Shown here: in pieces, positions 22,571 through 33,529 of the stretch
How positions within the stretch are numbered: the first letter of the stretch is position 1
How the letters are laid out: each line of letters opens with the position of its first letter
Source of the DNA: Ananas comosus
Taxonomy: Eukaryota; Streptophyta; Magnoliopsida; Poales; Bromeliaceae
Length of the DNA stretch: 64,000 bases
Assembly: GCF_001540865.1 (NCBI RefSeq)
Contig: NC_033638.1
Coordinates: forward strand, 4,740,465 to 4,804,464
Direction: 5' to 3'
The notes under the pieces: generated by a model
Seen by the model: only the letters and a program-made list of their open reading frames with translations
What the model was told of the DNA's origin: nothing
Databases searched by the model: none
Position numbers and translations under genes: made by a program

Positions 22571-23883
22571 AACTCCAACAACCGCCGCTGCCGTATGTTC
22601 AACTCCTTCTGGGTGAACAAGTATTTTAGACTTTTATGATCTGTGTAGACTTTACAATACTCACCATATAAGTAATGCCTCCAAAGCTTTAGCGCGAAGA
22701 TCACCGCGGCTAACTCGAGGTCATGAATCGGTTAGTTCTTCTCATAACTCTTTAATTAGCACGATGCATATGCAATGACCCGCCAATTTTGCATTAATAC
22801 ACACCCGAGACCAACATACGAGGCATCACTATACGCTACAAAGGTCTCCCCCGGAGTCGGGAAGGCAAGCACCGGGGTCGACGTCAACCTGCTCTTTAAC
22901 TCCTCAAAGCTCCGATCACAATCGTCACTCGAGACATACTTTACTCTTTTATGGGTAAGGCGCGTTAGCGAAGTGGTTATTTTAGCGAACCCCTCCACAA
23001 ACCGCCGGTAATAGCCCGCAAGTCCGAGAAAACTGCGGACCTCCGCTACACTTGTCGGGCGAGGCCAATCCTTGATCGCCTCCACCTTCTTCGGGTCTAC
23101 CGACACTCCGTCGCCCGATACCACATGAACTAAGAATGTGACCTCCTTTAGCCAAAAATCACACTTCTTCAACTTTGTATAGAGCTTCTCTTGTCTGAGT
23201 ATTTGCAACACAGCTCTCAAGTGCTCTTCGTGCTCCTCCTCACTCTTTGAGTAAACCAATACGTCGTCTATAAATACCACGACGCATCGATCCAACAACG
23301 GCCTAAAGACTCGGTTCATCAAGTCCATGAATGCTGCTAGGGCATTAGTAAGCCCAAACGGCATTACCGTGAACTCATAATGGCCATACCGTGTACGGTA
23401 CGCCATTTTGTGCACATCCTTCGGCCTAATCTTTAGTTGATGATACCCCGATTGGAGATCAATCTTCGAATACACTTTGGGCCCTTGCAACTGATCGAAT
23501 AAATCGTAAATCCTCGGCAACGGGTACTTGTTCTTTATCGTCACTTTGGTGAACTCGCGATAATCTATGCAGAGTCGAAGTGTACCATCCTTTTTCTTCA
23601 CAAATAGCACCGGAGCTTCCCACGGTGACACGCTCGGCCTCACGAAGCCTTTATCGAGCAAGTCTTGTAATTGGCCTTTCAACTCCTTTAGCTCCACCGA
23701 TGCCATTCTATACGGAGCCTTCGAAACTGGTTCCGCCCGGGGAATCAAGTCAATGACGAACTTGACCTCCCGGTCCGGTGGCAGTCCCGGTAACTCCGCC
23801 GGAAATACATCCGGGTACTCGCACACTATCCGAATATCCCCCAACTCTGGGTACTCCTTTCGAGCATCGACCATGGTTGCCAA
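22571..23883 (-). pseudogene. Tekay reverse transcriptase and RNase H
   Basis: It copies element RNA into DNA and degrades the template. The RT palm has [29 protein letters not shown] and the catalytic box [11 protein letters not shown]. RNase H begins at [16 protein letters not shown] and continues through [13 protein letters not shown] toward the integrase. Breaks: a frameshift from the protease frame near 23900, stops near 22756, and a frameshift near 22585 before the integrase frame. Confidence 0.92.
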
Positions 23884-24359
23884 ATAGGCCTTACACCCTC
23901 ATTTGATATCTTCTTCGCCCTTACAGACGATATGGTCGCCGTAAAGCGCCTACTTTTGCACGCTTGGTATACCAGTTCTTCTTGATTAGGCTCACGAAAA
24001 GTGATCACCTTGCTTTCACAATCTATAACCGCATAGTACTTGGAGAGCCAGTTGGTCCCCAAGATAACATCGAATCCCCACATCTGATCTAGCACTAGCA
24101 GATTAATCGGCATAATCCAATCGCCTATTTGCACTGGACACGCCAAACACTCATTGTGGACACTGAATGAATGTTCTGGGGCGTTCACCCACCAGTAGTC
24201 CTCGTTATATGCCATTTTTATGCCATGAGTTTGAGCAAATGATGGGTTAATGAATGAATGAGATGCGCCTGTATCAAATACTGCTCTATCTCTAGTGCCT
24301 TTAATCACAATTATACCTGCCACGACGTCGTCGGGTGCTGCAGGTTGCTGCTCCTCCAC
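23826..24359 (-). pseudogene. Tekay aspartic protease
   Basis: The residues AVFDTGASHSFINPSF give the retroviral-type protease active site Asp-Thr-Gly. The frame continues directly from gag apart from an in-frame stop at 24405-24407. It then overlaps the RT piece because of a frameshift near 23900. The protease would cut the polyprotein. Confidence 0.9.
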
Positions 24360-24404
24360 CTGAGCGGCAAAGACTGGGCCGCTAGGCGCTCTCGATCCCT
24401 CCGG

Positions 24405-25676
24405 CTAACGCGGTGATGACGTGCGCCCAGCCGACATCGCTGGTGGTAACCCCGCAAGCTGTCTTGGGGTAGACGGTGCTGATGCCGCCATCGGCGCAGA
24501 CGACGTCCAGCTCGGGCACTCCCGGATAAGATATCCCGGTTGGTCACACTTGAAACACTTGCCATTGCGCTGCGAGCAAGCCGACACTCGGTGCTCTCCG
24601 CCACAAATGACGCACCGAGGTGGTCTCCAGTTCCTCGTCTGCTGTCGGGGATACCGAGGGGGCTTCTTAGCATTTGGCCGGCCCCCGGCACCACCCGTCG
24701 TCCGCTTCTTGCCTTTTTCCTTGCTCTCGGCCATAGCCTCCCATTCCTCTCAAACGTAAGCACTACCGTGCTCCGCCCACAAAGCTCTATCGAAGACCTC
24801 CGCAAAGGTCGACAACTTCAAGATCTGCACCTTCTCGTAAATTCTCGACTGGAGTCCTCGCAAGAACCAATCAGCCCTATCCCGATCATCTCTAACAACA
24901 TCGGGAACGCAGTCGATAATGTAGGAGAATTCCTGTTCGTACTCCCCCACTGATCGATCGCCCTGTCACAACTTGCAGAACTTTTCTTGCAACCTCCGCT
25001 TCACCGTGTCGGGGAAGTAGTTCGCGAAGACTGCTCTCTTGAACTCCTCCCAAAGCATAAGCGGAAGATCGGCAGGTCGATCCCACTTGACTCGCTTCCA
25101 CCATACTATCGCCGCCTTCTCAAGACAATGGGTGGCGAGGTACACTTTGTCCTTCTCCGAGGTATTTAGGTCTCCGAAGAGCGTTTCCATCGAGTCGATC
25201 CACGACTCCACGACCGCTGGCTCCACCAAACTACCTTCAAAGACAGGTGGGTTGAACTTCTTAAACTGTATGAGAGCCGCCAACGTGCGCTCCCGCTCCG
25301 CTTCTACCGCCACACTATCGAAATTTGAGGTTCCCGATCCGGCCGATACTACCGTAATTGGAACAGCTGCTGCTGCCGCCGCTCCCTCGTCCACGTTCGG
25401 CACTGCCACAGGGGGCGCGACATGCTCGACACCCGCCTGGGACGCCGCCTGCTGATGCTCCAAGGCCTCCTGGAGCCGTTGAATCTGCTCCCCTTGGCGT
25501 TGAACAGACTCCGCTTGTTGCCGCACTACGCCGATAAGTGCGGCCATCTGCTCCCTAAGCTCTCCGTTGCCACTCGCTCCAGATCGCTCGAGCGCCGCAT
25601 TCGACCCCTCAGGCATCGACCTTGTCTGCGGTCGACCACGAGGTGACATTGCTTCCTGAAAAGAAGCAACTCGCAT
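24405..25676 (-). pseudogene. Tekay gag with degenerate zinc knuckles
   Basis: This is the nucleocapsid/capsid part of the polyprotein. It starts at an ATG and has a coiled-coil-like Gln/Glu stretch (about residues 40-75). The retrotransposon gag domain follows (FKKFNPPVFEGSLVEPAVVESW...). Near the end are a knuckle-like CVICGGEHRVSAC and CFKCDQPGYLIREC, where the expected His of the second is Tyr. Two in-frame stops interrupt it (24966-24968 and 24750-24752). All pieces share one frame. Confidence 0.88.
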
Positions 25677-25955
25677 TAGCTACTTGACCAACATTAGCTG
25701 ACCATACCCAATCTGGCGAAAGCAACATGCACATTCATCCTTGCCTGAAGCGTCATGTCGTCGGCCGCCCGACACAACACTAGAAGTAGAGGACAAACAA
25801 AAATTAAACTTAACCTCTAATCACATTAGAGACGTCCCAACGTAACCCAATCACATGCTTTCGCTATCTTTAATTCCACGTCACTCACGTTTCCTAAATC
25901 CTTAAGGTCTTCCAATCCTAAGGGTTTCTAGGTCCATTCCTATTCTTTCACTCTA

Positions 25956-25968
25956 GGCTCTGATACCA
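25956..25968 (-). other. Primer-binding site of the Tekay element
   Basis: Read on the minus strand it is TGGTATCAGAGCC, the usual plant primer site matching the 3' end of initiator tRNA-Met. It lies seven bases inside the 5' LTR, which ends at 25976 on this strand. Confidence 0.93.
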
Positions 25969-25975
25969 CAATATC

Positions 25976-28560
25976 TGTCACGCCCCGGGACCGATACCAA
26001 TTTGGGCCGGCCCGAGCACGTCAAACAGACGCCGAACGAACATAATTTTTCCTGTCCGCCCAAGGCTCATTACCTGTATATTTTCAAGTAGAGAAAAGCA
26101 CTAGCGGAAACATACACAAACGGCTTACACGAGGGTAAACAATAGCCATGAGTGAAAAAAAGAAAAATAAACATCTACACAAGTACTATGATTCTCTTTT
26201 GATCACATACATTGCATTCATAGTTCTTTACATACTTTTCATCATTTCTTTTTACATCACATTCTCCTCGAGATAAACATTACATTATTTTTCTTTTACA
26301 TCTCAGTTCATCAAATACAAAAGATGAAGTAAGGGAATGCTACTACAAAATGTAAATCCAACTCTGGTGGCCTCTGACTAAGGTGCGATACCTTTACCGC
26401 GGTCGCTCGCCGGCTCGCTCGGCCCCGGCTTTGTGGAATAGTGGGGTGAGAACTACAACAAAGTTTCCAGTTGGTTCGGCCCCAATCTCACCGACTTTCC
26501 CACTAGCACTAACTCACGCATAATAGAAAGGATAAGCAGAATAGTAACCAAACTATAATCATGATGCTACTATGCTTGAACAATAAGGCAAGAAATATGC
26601 TCAACGTATATCATGCAAGTATGCAAGTTCTTTGTTCTTTACACTTTGTTCTTTAAGCTTTGTTTTTTGTTCTTTAATCTCACGGCTAACCCGAGGGTTT
26701 CGCCACATTAACTTGCCCACATTAAGTCCATCATCGCGGGCCCTCAGCTTCCTCCCGCTAAGACCGTCCTCGGGTTTACTCCAACCCGTGATGCAAAACT
26801 CCGGAGCCTATCGCTCGAGGGCGAGCAACCGCCCTCGAGCACGAAACTCATAGCAAGTATGATCGATCCTTAACTCTAAGGATATATGGTTCAACCATTG
26901 TCTTTACACTAACTCTAGTGTTCTTTACATCACTTTATTTTGCTAACTCTAGCAATCATTGTTCTTTAACTTCACTCATTCTTTATGCCACTTTCTTTTT
27001 CTTTACTTGTCTCTAATCATTATCATTGTTCTTTGCGTCACATTTCTCTTTGATGCTACACACACTAACTCTAGTATCACTTTACTTTACATTATCGAAT
27101 GCCACTCGATCTATGTTTTGTTGTGTCACTTTGTTCTTTCATCTCATTGGGTGCTCACATTATATATATAGGATTGAATAGGTTCTCAAACATTTCAAAT
27201 AGCACGTGTACTCACATCATGCAACACTCACATTTATAACATCACATCTACCCTATAATGCATGCAACAATATAAATATATGCTCAATTGAATGACACAT
27301 TAGGCATAGAAGGAATTCCAATAAGTTTGGATAGCACCACCTACCTCGTAGGCGTACTAGGATGCTACAATGATTTTCTTGGAATTTTTAGACTCCTAGT
27401 TCGTTACCTGCGGCAAAACGAAGCCCTATTAAGCCATTTTGCTTATATCTTTACATAGGTTTTTCGTAACGTCAATCCGAGCGCACCAACGCGTCGGAAA
27501 TATTCCCAATTAGGTTTCTAGAGGGTAATTTCACTATGAAATCCTCCCGAGCAAAAACCCCAATTTGGGTGCCCTAGCTCCAATACATACACAAAACCTA
27601 GGGTTTGATCTCATTAGGAAATAAAAGAGAGTTTAATCTACTCAAGAGATTCCATTAAAATTCTTTTTAGCTCAATCAAAATCCTAGTTTGGATTCTACC
27701 ATGAGAGAGGTTGAAGCTTACCTCACAATTTCACTACATATATCCAATCCATAGCTTTGATCTCAACAAGAAGCAAAAGATAGCTCCAAATACTCAAAAG
27801 GTTCTATTAAAACCATTTCTAGATTATTTGGTTCTCATTCTAGGATTTTACCATGAATAGGGTTCAAGCTTACCTCAAAGTTCTCCTTTCTTTGTGCTAG
27901 AGGTGAAGGAGAGGGAGTTACTTCACTCCTTCTTCTTCTTCTCGACCTTCCTTCTCTTTTTCTTCTTCTTCTTTTCCTTTCTTTCCTTTCTTTTCTTCTT
28001 CTCCTTCTTGTCTTCTAGAGAGAGAAAGAGAGGAGAGAGTGTGTGAGAGGGAGAGAATGAGAGATAGGGCCCTCATAACCCCTCAACATAACCCATGGGT
28101 TGCAAAAATGCAGATAGGCCCCTCAACTTTCACTGCATTCACACTGCCCAGACTGGGCATTTTCGGGCTGGGGGGACCGGTCTCTCCTTTAGGGACCGGT
28201 TCCCGTAGCCCCTCCCCGTGGTCAGCAGGGCTCCCGCGCACAATGCGACTAGTCTCTCTTTGGGGAACCGGTCTCTCTAGCAGGGACCGGTTCCCGAGAG
28301 CCTGATCTCTAGGACTTAGCCGATTTCCCTCTTTTCTCATCTTTCACGCGTACGGGGACCGGTCTCTCCTTCAGGGACTGGTCCCCGAGAGCACAAAATC
28401 TGTAGAATGCAGATTTTTGATTTTTTAGCTCTCGAAAACCTCCCACAATGCACTTTTGATCCTTTTAACACCTTCGAACTTTCCGAAGTGTACCATCCTC
28501 GCACTTTGATCAATTTGACTAAAGTTCGTTATTTATTTTCCGAATTCTCGATATATTACA
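25976..28560 (-). repeat. 5' LTR of the Tekay element
   Basis: This matches 18311-20887 along its whole length, with scattered substitutions and small indels, the largest a loss of about 10 bp near 27165. ACCGGT motifs recur at 28175-28385. The right end is followed by the target duplicate AGAAC. Confidence 0.93.
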
Positions 28561-28605
28561 AGAACAGAACGTTGCATGGAATCAACCCAACGTTCCACTC
28601 CAAGC

Positions 28606-28964
28606 CCTAGTTAGTAAATTCGCAAATTATTCGCGAATTATTGAAAATCCGAATTAAATGGTCCGTTTACGAATTTTTTCAAAAAAAAGAGAATTATTCA
28701 CGAATTTTTGGGTCAGCCGAATTATTCGCGAATAATTTGCGAATTATTCGCGAATTATTACCAAATTATTGAAAATATGAATAGAAAACTTATAATTTTA
28801 TTTTAAAATATAAATTATTTTATATTTTATATCTTATATTTTATATTTTATACCGAATCTGTTTTTTAAGCCGAATTTTTTAATGAATTTAAAAATTAGA
28901 AAACAAATTTTGTACGTATTATATCGGTACCGAATTTTTGCCAAATCCGAATTAACTAACTATG
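28606..28964. mobile_element. hAT-type MITE with perfect 8-bp TSD
   Basis: The ends CCTAGTTAGTAAATTCG and, inverted, CATAGTTAGTTAATTCGG form terminal inverted repeats. CTCCAAGC is duplicated at 28598-28605 and 28965-28972. The 359-bp body is AT-rich and packed with TTCGCGAA palindromes near 28740-28760. An 8-bp duplication with short TIRs fits the hAT superfamily. It lies 40 bases from the Tekay right flank. Confidence 0.88.
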
Positions 28965-28972
28965 CTCCAAGC

Positions 28973-29490
28973 CAATAAATACCGTACATTCCATCAAATT
29001 AATTAAAATAAAATAATAATAAATACTAATAAATGAGAACAAAAGAATTAATAAATTAAAAATAAAAAATAATATTAATAATTGGGAAATTTTAGATTTT
29101 TCACCAACAATAACTATCTTGAGAATCCTATTATTATGTATGTTTCAACTATTAGTTATATTCAATTTATCAATTTTTACCTGATCTCTTAAAGACTTAC
29201 AAGGTAAAGTTTTAGCCTGCGCATTGCCTCATTGTCCCATGGTGGTCACACCTTCATCCTAGTGATGTACCTTCCCCACAACATCACATTCGGTGCTCCA
29301 ACATGTTGATGAAAATTCAAAATCCTACATCTTATTTCAATTATTAATTACTCCTTTTTTATTTTTAATTTTCTACATTTTAATTATAATTTTATTTATT
29401 ATATTTTTTTAATCCTTTAGCCCGCTACATGGGCGGACGTTACGCGCGTCCGCGCTCTGTGCGCACCTTATTCTCGGCGGACGTTTTGTC
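28973..29490. other. AT-rich intergenic DNA
   Basis: I see no gene. A short GC island near 29420-29480 (GGGCGGACG...CGCGCGTCCG) contains an inverted repeat. The rest is AT-rich. Confidence 0.4.
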
Positions 29491-29548
29491 ATTTGTTAGA
29501 AACTAATTAAAGGAAAAGTGAACGTTGGAGTTAATAGGATAGTAGCAG

Positions 29549-29554
29549 GACTCT

Positions 29555-29586
<32 letters not shown>

Positions 29587-29625
29587 GTATATGTATATAT
29601 ATATGTATATATATGTATATACGTC
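29549..29625. repeat. AT microsatellite
   Basis: Nearly continuous TATATATG/TATA repeats, with occasional G. Any reading frame here is an artefact of the repeat. Confidence 0.9.
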
Positions 29626-29639
29626 TATTGTTGTCAGGA

Positions 29640-30195
29640 CATATAGATATATTTCATTTGCATGAAGAATAGTGAAAAGAAATAATTTTATTTTGAGATT
29701 CCTTTTCATAAGTTAATTCTCTTCTGTTTATCGCTGGGTGTTGAAAGAAGCTCCGTCAACCCCTTCCGCGTTCGTGTCTGTAGGAGGAGAAATTTCGGTC
29801 GTGTCTTGGGGCGGTGTTTTCGGTTAATCCCGTACGAAGGAAGGGAATACGCCTTAGGGCAGTGCCTCGCACGCTTTCGGAGCTAATTAATTTTGCATTT
29901 CCTTTTTTGGGATTTAGCGAATATCTGTAAGTTGATTTTATTAATTTCATCACGAAATTAGTTAGACTTTATCACAATCGGATTATTCGTTGCGGCACTT
30001 TCCCAACAATCTACGGCGTAATCCCCTATCTGATTGTGATTAAATCTGACGGTGCTAATCCATTAAAATATATATATAGTGCATATAATTCTGTTTGACA
30101 ATTTGCTTGTATACTTGTCATTCAAATTTAAATAAATTGGGATTAACATTTTCAAATTCTAATTGCATATAGTTTATTTGCAAATTATTACTTCT
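29640..30195 (+). repeat. Copia-like LTR, inverted arm 2
   Basis: It is homologous, in opposite orientation, to 17725-18305. Shared landmarks, written in this strand's sense, are CGCTGGGTGTTGAAAGAAGC, TCTTGGGGCGGTGTTT, GCCTTAGGGCAGTG, GGATTTAGCG and TGTAAGTTGATTT. Its left part merges into the AT microsatellite. Confidence 0.6.
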
Positions 30196-30259
30196 CATAT
30201 TTGCTTTGGGGTGTTTTTAAATTTTAAAAAAAAAGGGATTTTACTGTTCTACTATAGTT

Positions 30260-30490
30260 TTTTTTTTTTTAAAAAAAATTGCTACAGTGATTTTTTAAGA
30301 CTAGTACGCATATTTTAAAATAAAAAATTTTGCTACAGTAAGTTTTTAAAAAAAGGTTGCTACAGTATTTTCCTTTGCACAGTTCGGATTTTTTAAAACT
30401 AAATTTTGAGGAAAAAAAGGGGGTTTTGTTACAGTAAAAAATAAATTTTCATGCGTACCGTTTTTTGAGTTTGCTATAGTAAAACTTTTT
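30260..30490. repeat. GCTACAGTA-type motif cluster
   Basis: Copies GCTACAGTG (near 30281), GCTACAGTA (near 30334 and 30358), GTTACAGTA (near 30428) and GCTATAGTA (near 30471) are separated by T- or A-runs. They lie just before the TATA box of the next LTR. Confidence 0.6.
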
Positions 30491-30499
30491 TGAAAAAAA

Positions 30500-31940
30500 A
30501 AAGGAAAACAAAAAAAAAAAACCTATTTCGAGTAGGAATTGAACCCTTCCTTAACTGGTTAGCTCCACTTATAAATAGACCCAACACTCTCTCCTCATGC
30601 GCACCAACTGAGAATACCCCCCGTTTTCCTCTCTTCTCATCTCCCTCTCCTTCTCTCTCTAGAATCTCCCAACAAAGGTGGATTTGGTAGGGATTGAAGG
30701 TGGATTTGGAGCTTTTGAAAGAAAGGAGCTCTAGTGCAAGGTGGAACTTGAGGTCTAGAGGTGACCAAGGTAAGGGTTTGCAAGTTCTAATCTAGGGTTT
30801 GTTTTGGTTGACCTAGAATCCATGTTTTTAGAGTTCTTGAGGTTTAGAAATCTAGAGTGATCCATAGTTTCTCATGGTGAAAGATGCTTGACCATGACAT
30901 GTGGAACCCTAGGGTTGAGATTAGGGTTTTTGTAGATATGGGGTTTATAGTAAAATTGATTCCTTAATTCCTTAGTTGAAGAATAAATCGACCCATAGGG
31001 AGGCTCAAGACGAAGTTCCTATGAGCCTATGGCACATCGTTGAGGAAAAACACCGTTTTCCATTCGTTACTTGACATTAGTTGATACGGATGGATAGATC
31101 CCCGAGTATTGTTGTCCCTAGTTGGTAGGGTATCCTCGGGTTTAGAGGATTGGATTGTACTCACATTGTCTGTTTAGCGTGGCGGTGGTCGCTCCAACCA
31201 AACAGTGGGCTCCGGAGTTGTCACATAATGGGTTAACGTATCTACCGAACAGACGGTCCCGGGTGAGCGCAGCTGGGTGTCTCCTCACATGTGGGATTGG
31301 TTGTGAGTTGGGTTTAACCTTCGGGTTAGCTGGTGTGATTGGGTTACAAGCATATGAATGACATGCATCATGAGCATCATGGTTACTTTATTCATATCCT
31401 GTTGTTGAGGCATAGTAGTATATTAGTATTTCTTATTTTTGTATATCTCTCTACTTATGTCTGTTTAGACCTAATAGAAAAATCGGCAGGGTCAGCGGCC
31501 GAACCCACTGGAAACTTCTTTTAGTTCTCACCCCATTGTTGTACAGATCCCAGAGCGGCCGAGGGTCGTGGCAAGGGCATAGCGCCCTAGATAGCGGACA
31601 TCCCATGCATTAGCATACCTTGTACTTGTATCATGTAAGAGAGATGTCACATTTTGGAGAGACAATGTAGTGAGGATATAATGTATGAACTAAAGAATTG
31701 TATTTTGGTGAATTGTAAAAGAATGGTTAAACAAGTGAATGAATGTAATAGTTTAGTTAAATTTCTCTCTTGCTCTTGTTATTTTTCTCGCGCAAATCAT
31801 GTATATTATTTGTTTTTATTTGGGCAAAACTAGATGTACATGATGTTGTTGAAACTTTGGCGGTACATGGGAGACTTTGTCCGTTCGGCATTCTGTGCAC
31901 GAGTCTGAACCGACTAAATTGGCGGTTGCGGGGCATGACA
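30500..31940 (+). mobile_element. gypsy LTR, left end unresolved
   Basis: It has a TATA box TTATAAATAG at 30569-30578, a CT-rich leader (30600-30665), repeated TAGGGTTT/CTAGGGTTTG segments, and a right end GGGGCATGACA at 31940, one base from the family end. By comparison with the other LTRs the start should lie a few hundred bases before the TATA box, inside the 30.2-30.5 kb AT-rich block, but I cannot place it. No coding sequence flanks it. Confidence 0.55.
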
Positions 31941-33500
31941 ATAAATATTATCTAATAAATTCTAGCATTTTCTCGAATATTGTCCCCAAACCTAATGGTA
32001 CTCCTCCGAATCAAATAGCAGTCCAAAGAATTAGTGAATCATCACCACGGGCTCAACGAGCAATTGGTAGGGTTTTAACGAAAGATTCACTAATTAGTGG
32101 TAACATACCAAATCCCAAACACTAGTAAGTTAAATCTCTCTCTCTCTCTCTCTCTCTCACACATGCACACACTAGGTGAGTAATCATGCATAATCCAACC
32201 CTACTCTATATGTGAAGTGTCCAATGACGATACAGTCCAACATAGTAATCATAAATCTTATGAAGAGAAAAATAATAATAAACCGGACATGTAGAGTAAC
32301 TAAGCATGTAAGAGAGTAAGTGATAATAATTTGATTAGAGCTACTCTACCAATCATGTATTATCTAATTATAAGTTATAACAATAACAAAAGTTGAATCA
32401 TAGAGCAAATAACACGAACAATATATAAGGATACATGCATAAGCATATGTACTCAACAAATAAGATATATGATCGAAGCATAACAGAAAATAACTAAGTA
32501 GAACATAACTTTACTGACATCCAGATTGAAGCACCTATCTTTGCTCGAATAAACCTGAGTTCGTGACTCCACCATAGCCTCTAGGTGTCACAGGAACCTA
32601 GGCATAATGATCGAGTGTCATTTTCAGCCTCTGTGTCCATAACACTAATTAACTAATAAACCTAAACCTCAATGAAGTGTATTACGACATACTCGGAATA
32701 TCAGTTTCGCAATATGACTTTCGGAACTAAACCAACGAACGGGCCAACTCTACAAGAGTCGAAATGGCCCTCGAACATCAAGCTAACAACAACCAATGCA
32801 ACTTAATCACCAACAACACTAGCAAGTGTGATCGGAACATCGCATTCTTTAACCGATTTTCAAACATCTCCAAATTTGTTCCCTAACCTATCGAGACCTC
32901 CAATCAGACCATGAAGCGTTGCGAGCTATGTTATAGGTCTGCTTAGACCACTTGCTGTCTCGAGACACACCATGTGACGACTCAACATATCATCTACTAT
33001 CCCAAAAGATACCACTTTAGGTGTCGTGACAGTCGCATCCCATAAAGTGCAATAATGAGATCCACTGCCTCGAACTTGGCTGTATCGAGTTCCAAAATAC
33101 TGTTTTTGGCTTCGGAACAAACCTACAATATGCATGCTGGCAACACAGGTTGGGGAGGGTGTGGCGTCTATGGGTGAGGAGAGAAAGAGAGGAGAAAGGA
33201 AAAAGGAGAAATAATCTTAGTTTTCTCTTTTTTTTATTATAACAATTGCAGAATTTTCTACGCCATCTTAATTTGCTTTCCTATATACTGCTTCTTAGCC
33301 ACCTTCGCATAGAAGTCCTTCGTGTTGAAAATTTTTTACTTTTCACACATGAAATGAGGACCTTTTCGAACACTGCCCTTTTTCTCCTATGTTGTAATAA
33401 ATGCTATTTGGCCCTTCTAAATCTCAATTTCTTGCTCAAAACCACCTCACTTGTGCATTTTGTACACAATGCCTCCAACTACAAAGTCTCATACAAGAAA
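31941..33500. other. Non-coding, probably repeat-derived DNA
   Basis: It contains a 12-13 bp inverted repeat (AATTAGTGAATC near 32031, GATTCACTAATT near 32085) and a CT microsatellite at 32133-32158. No convincing gene or complete element is visible. Short frames on either strand show no family motif. Confidence 0.45.
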
Positions 33501-33529
33501 GTATAGATTTAGTGGCATATATAGATGCT

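Larger units (their letters stand above)
18311..28560 (-). mobile_element. Complete Tekay/Del (chromovirus) Ty3/gypsy element
   Basis: Two LTRs (18311-20887 and 25976-28560) flank a minus-strand gag-pol. Direct repeats AGAAC lie at 18306-18310 and 28561-28565. The element has a tRNA-iMet-type primer site, a polypurine tract, the gypsy domain order (gag, protease, RT, RNase H, integrase) and a chromodomain at the end. It is about 10.25 kb. The polyprotein is broken by several in-frame stops and at least two frameshifts, so it is not autonomous. The two LTRs differ by scattered substitutions and small indels, so the insertion is not recent. Confidence 0.95.

Noticed and set aside
30525..30600. 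tRNA-like or SINE-like B-box on the minus strand (GGGTTCAATTCCT near 30545)
   Set aside because: The A-box-like sequence is only about 15 bases away, too close for a tRNA promoter, and no tail or target duplication is present.
32926..33135. Possible LTR end near TGTCGTGACAG (33020)
   Set aside because: The motif is six bases long by itself, and neither flank shows PBS, PPT or a second copy.
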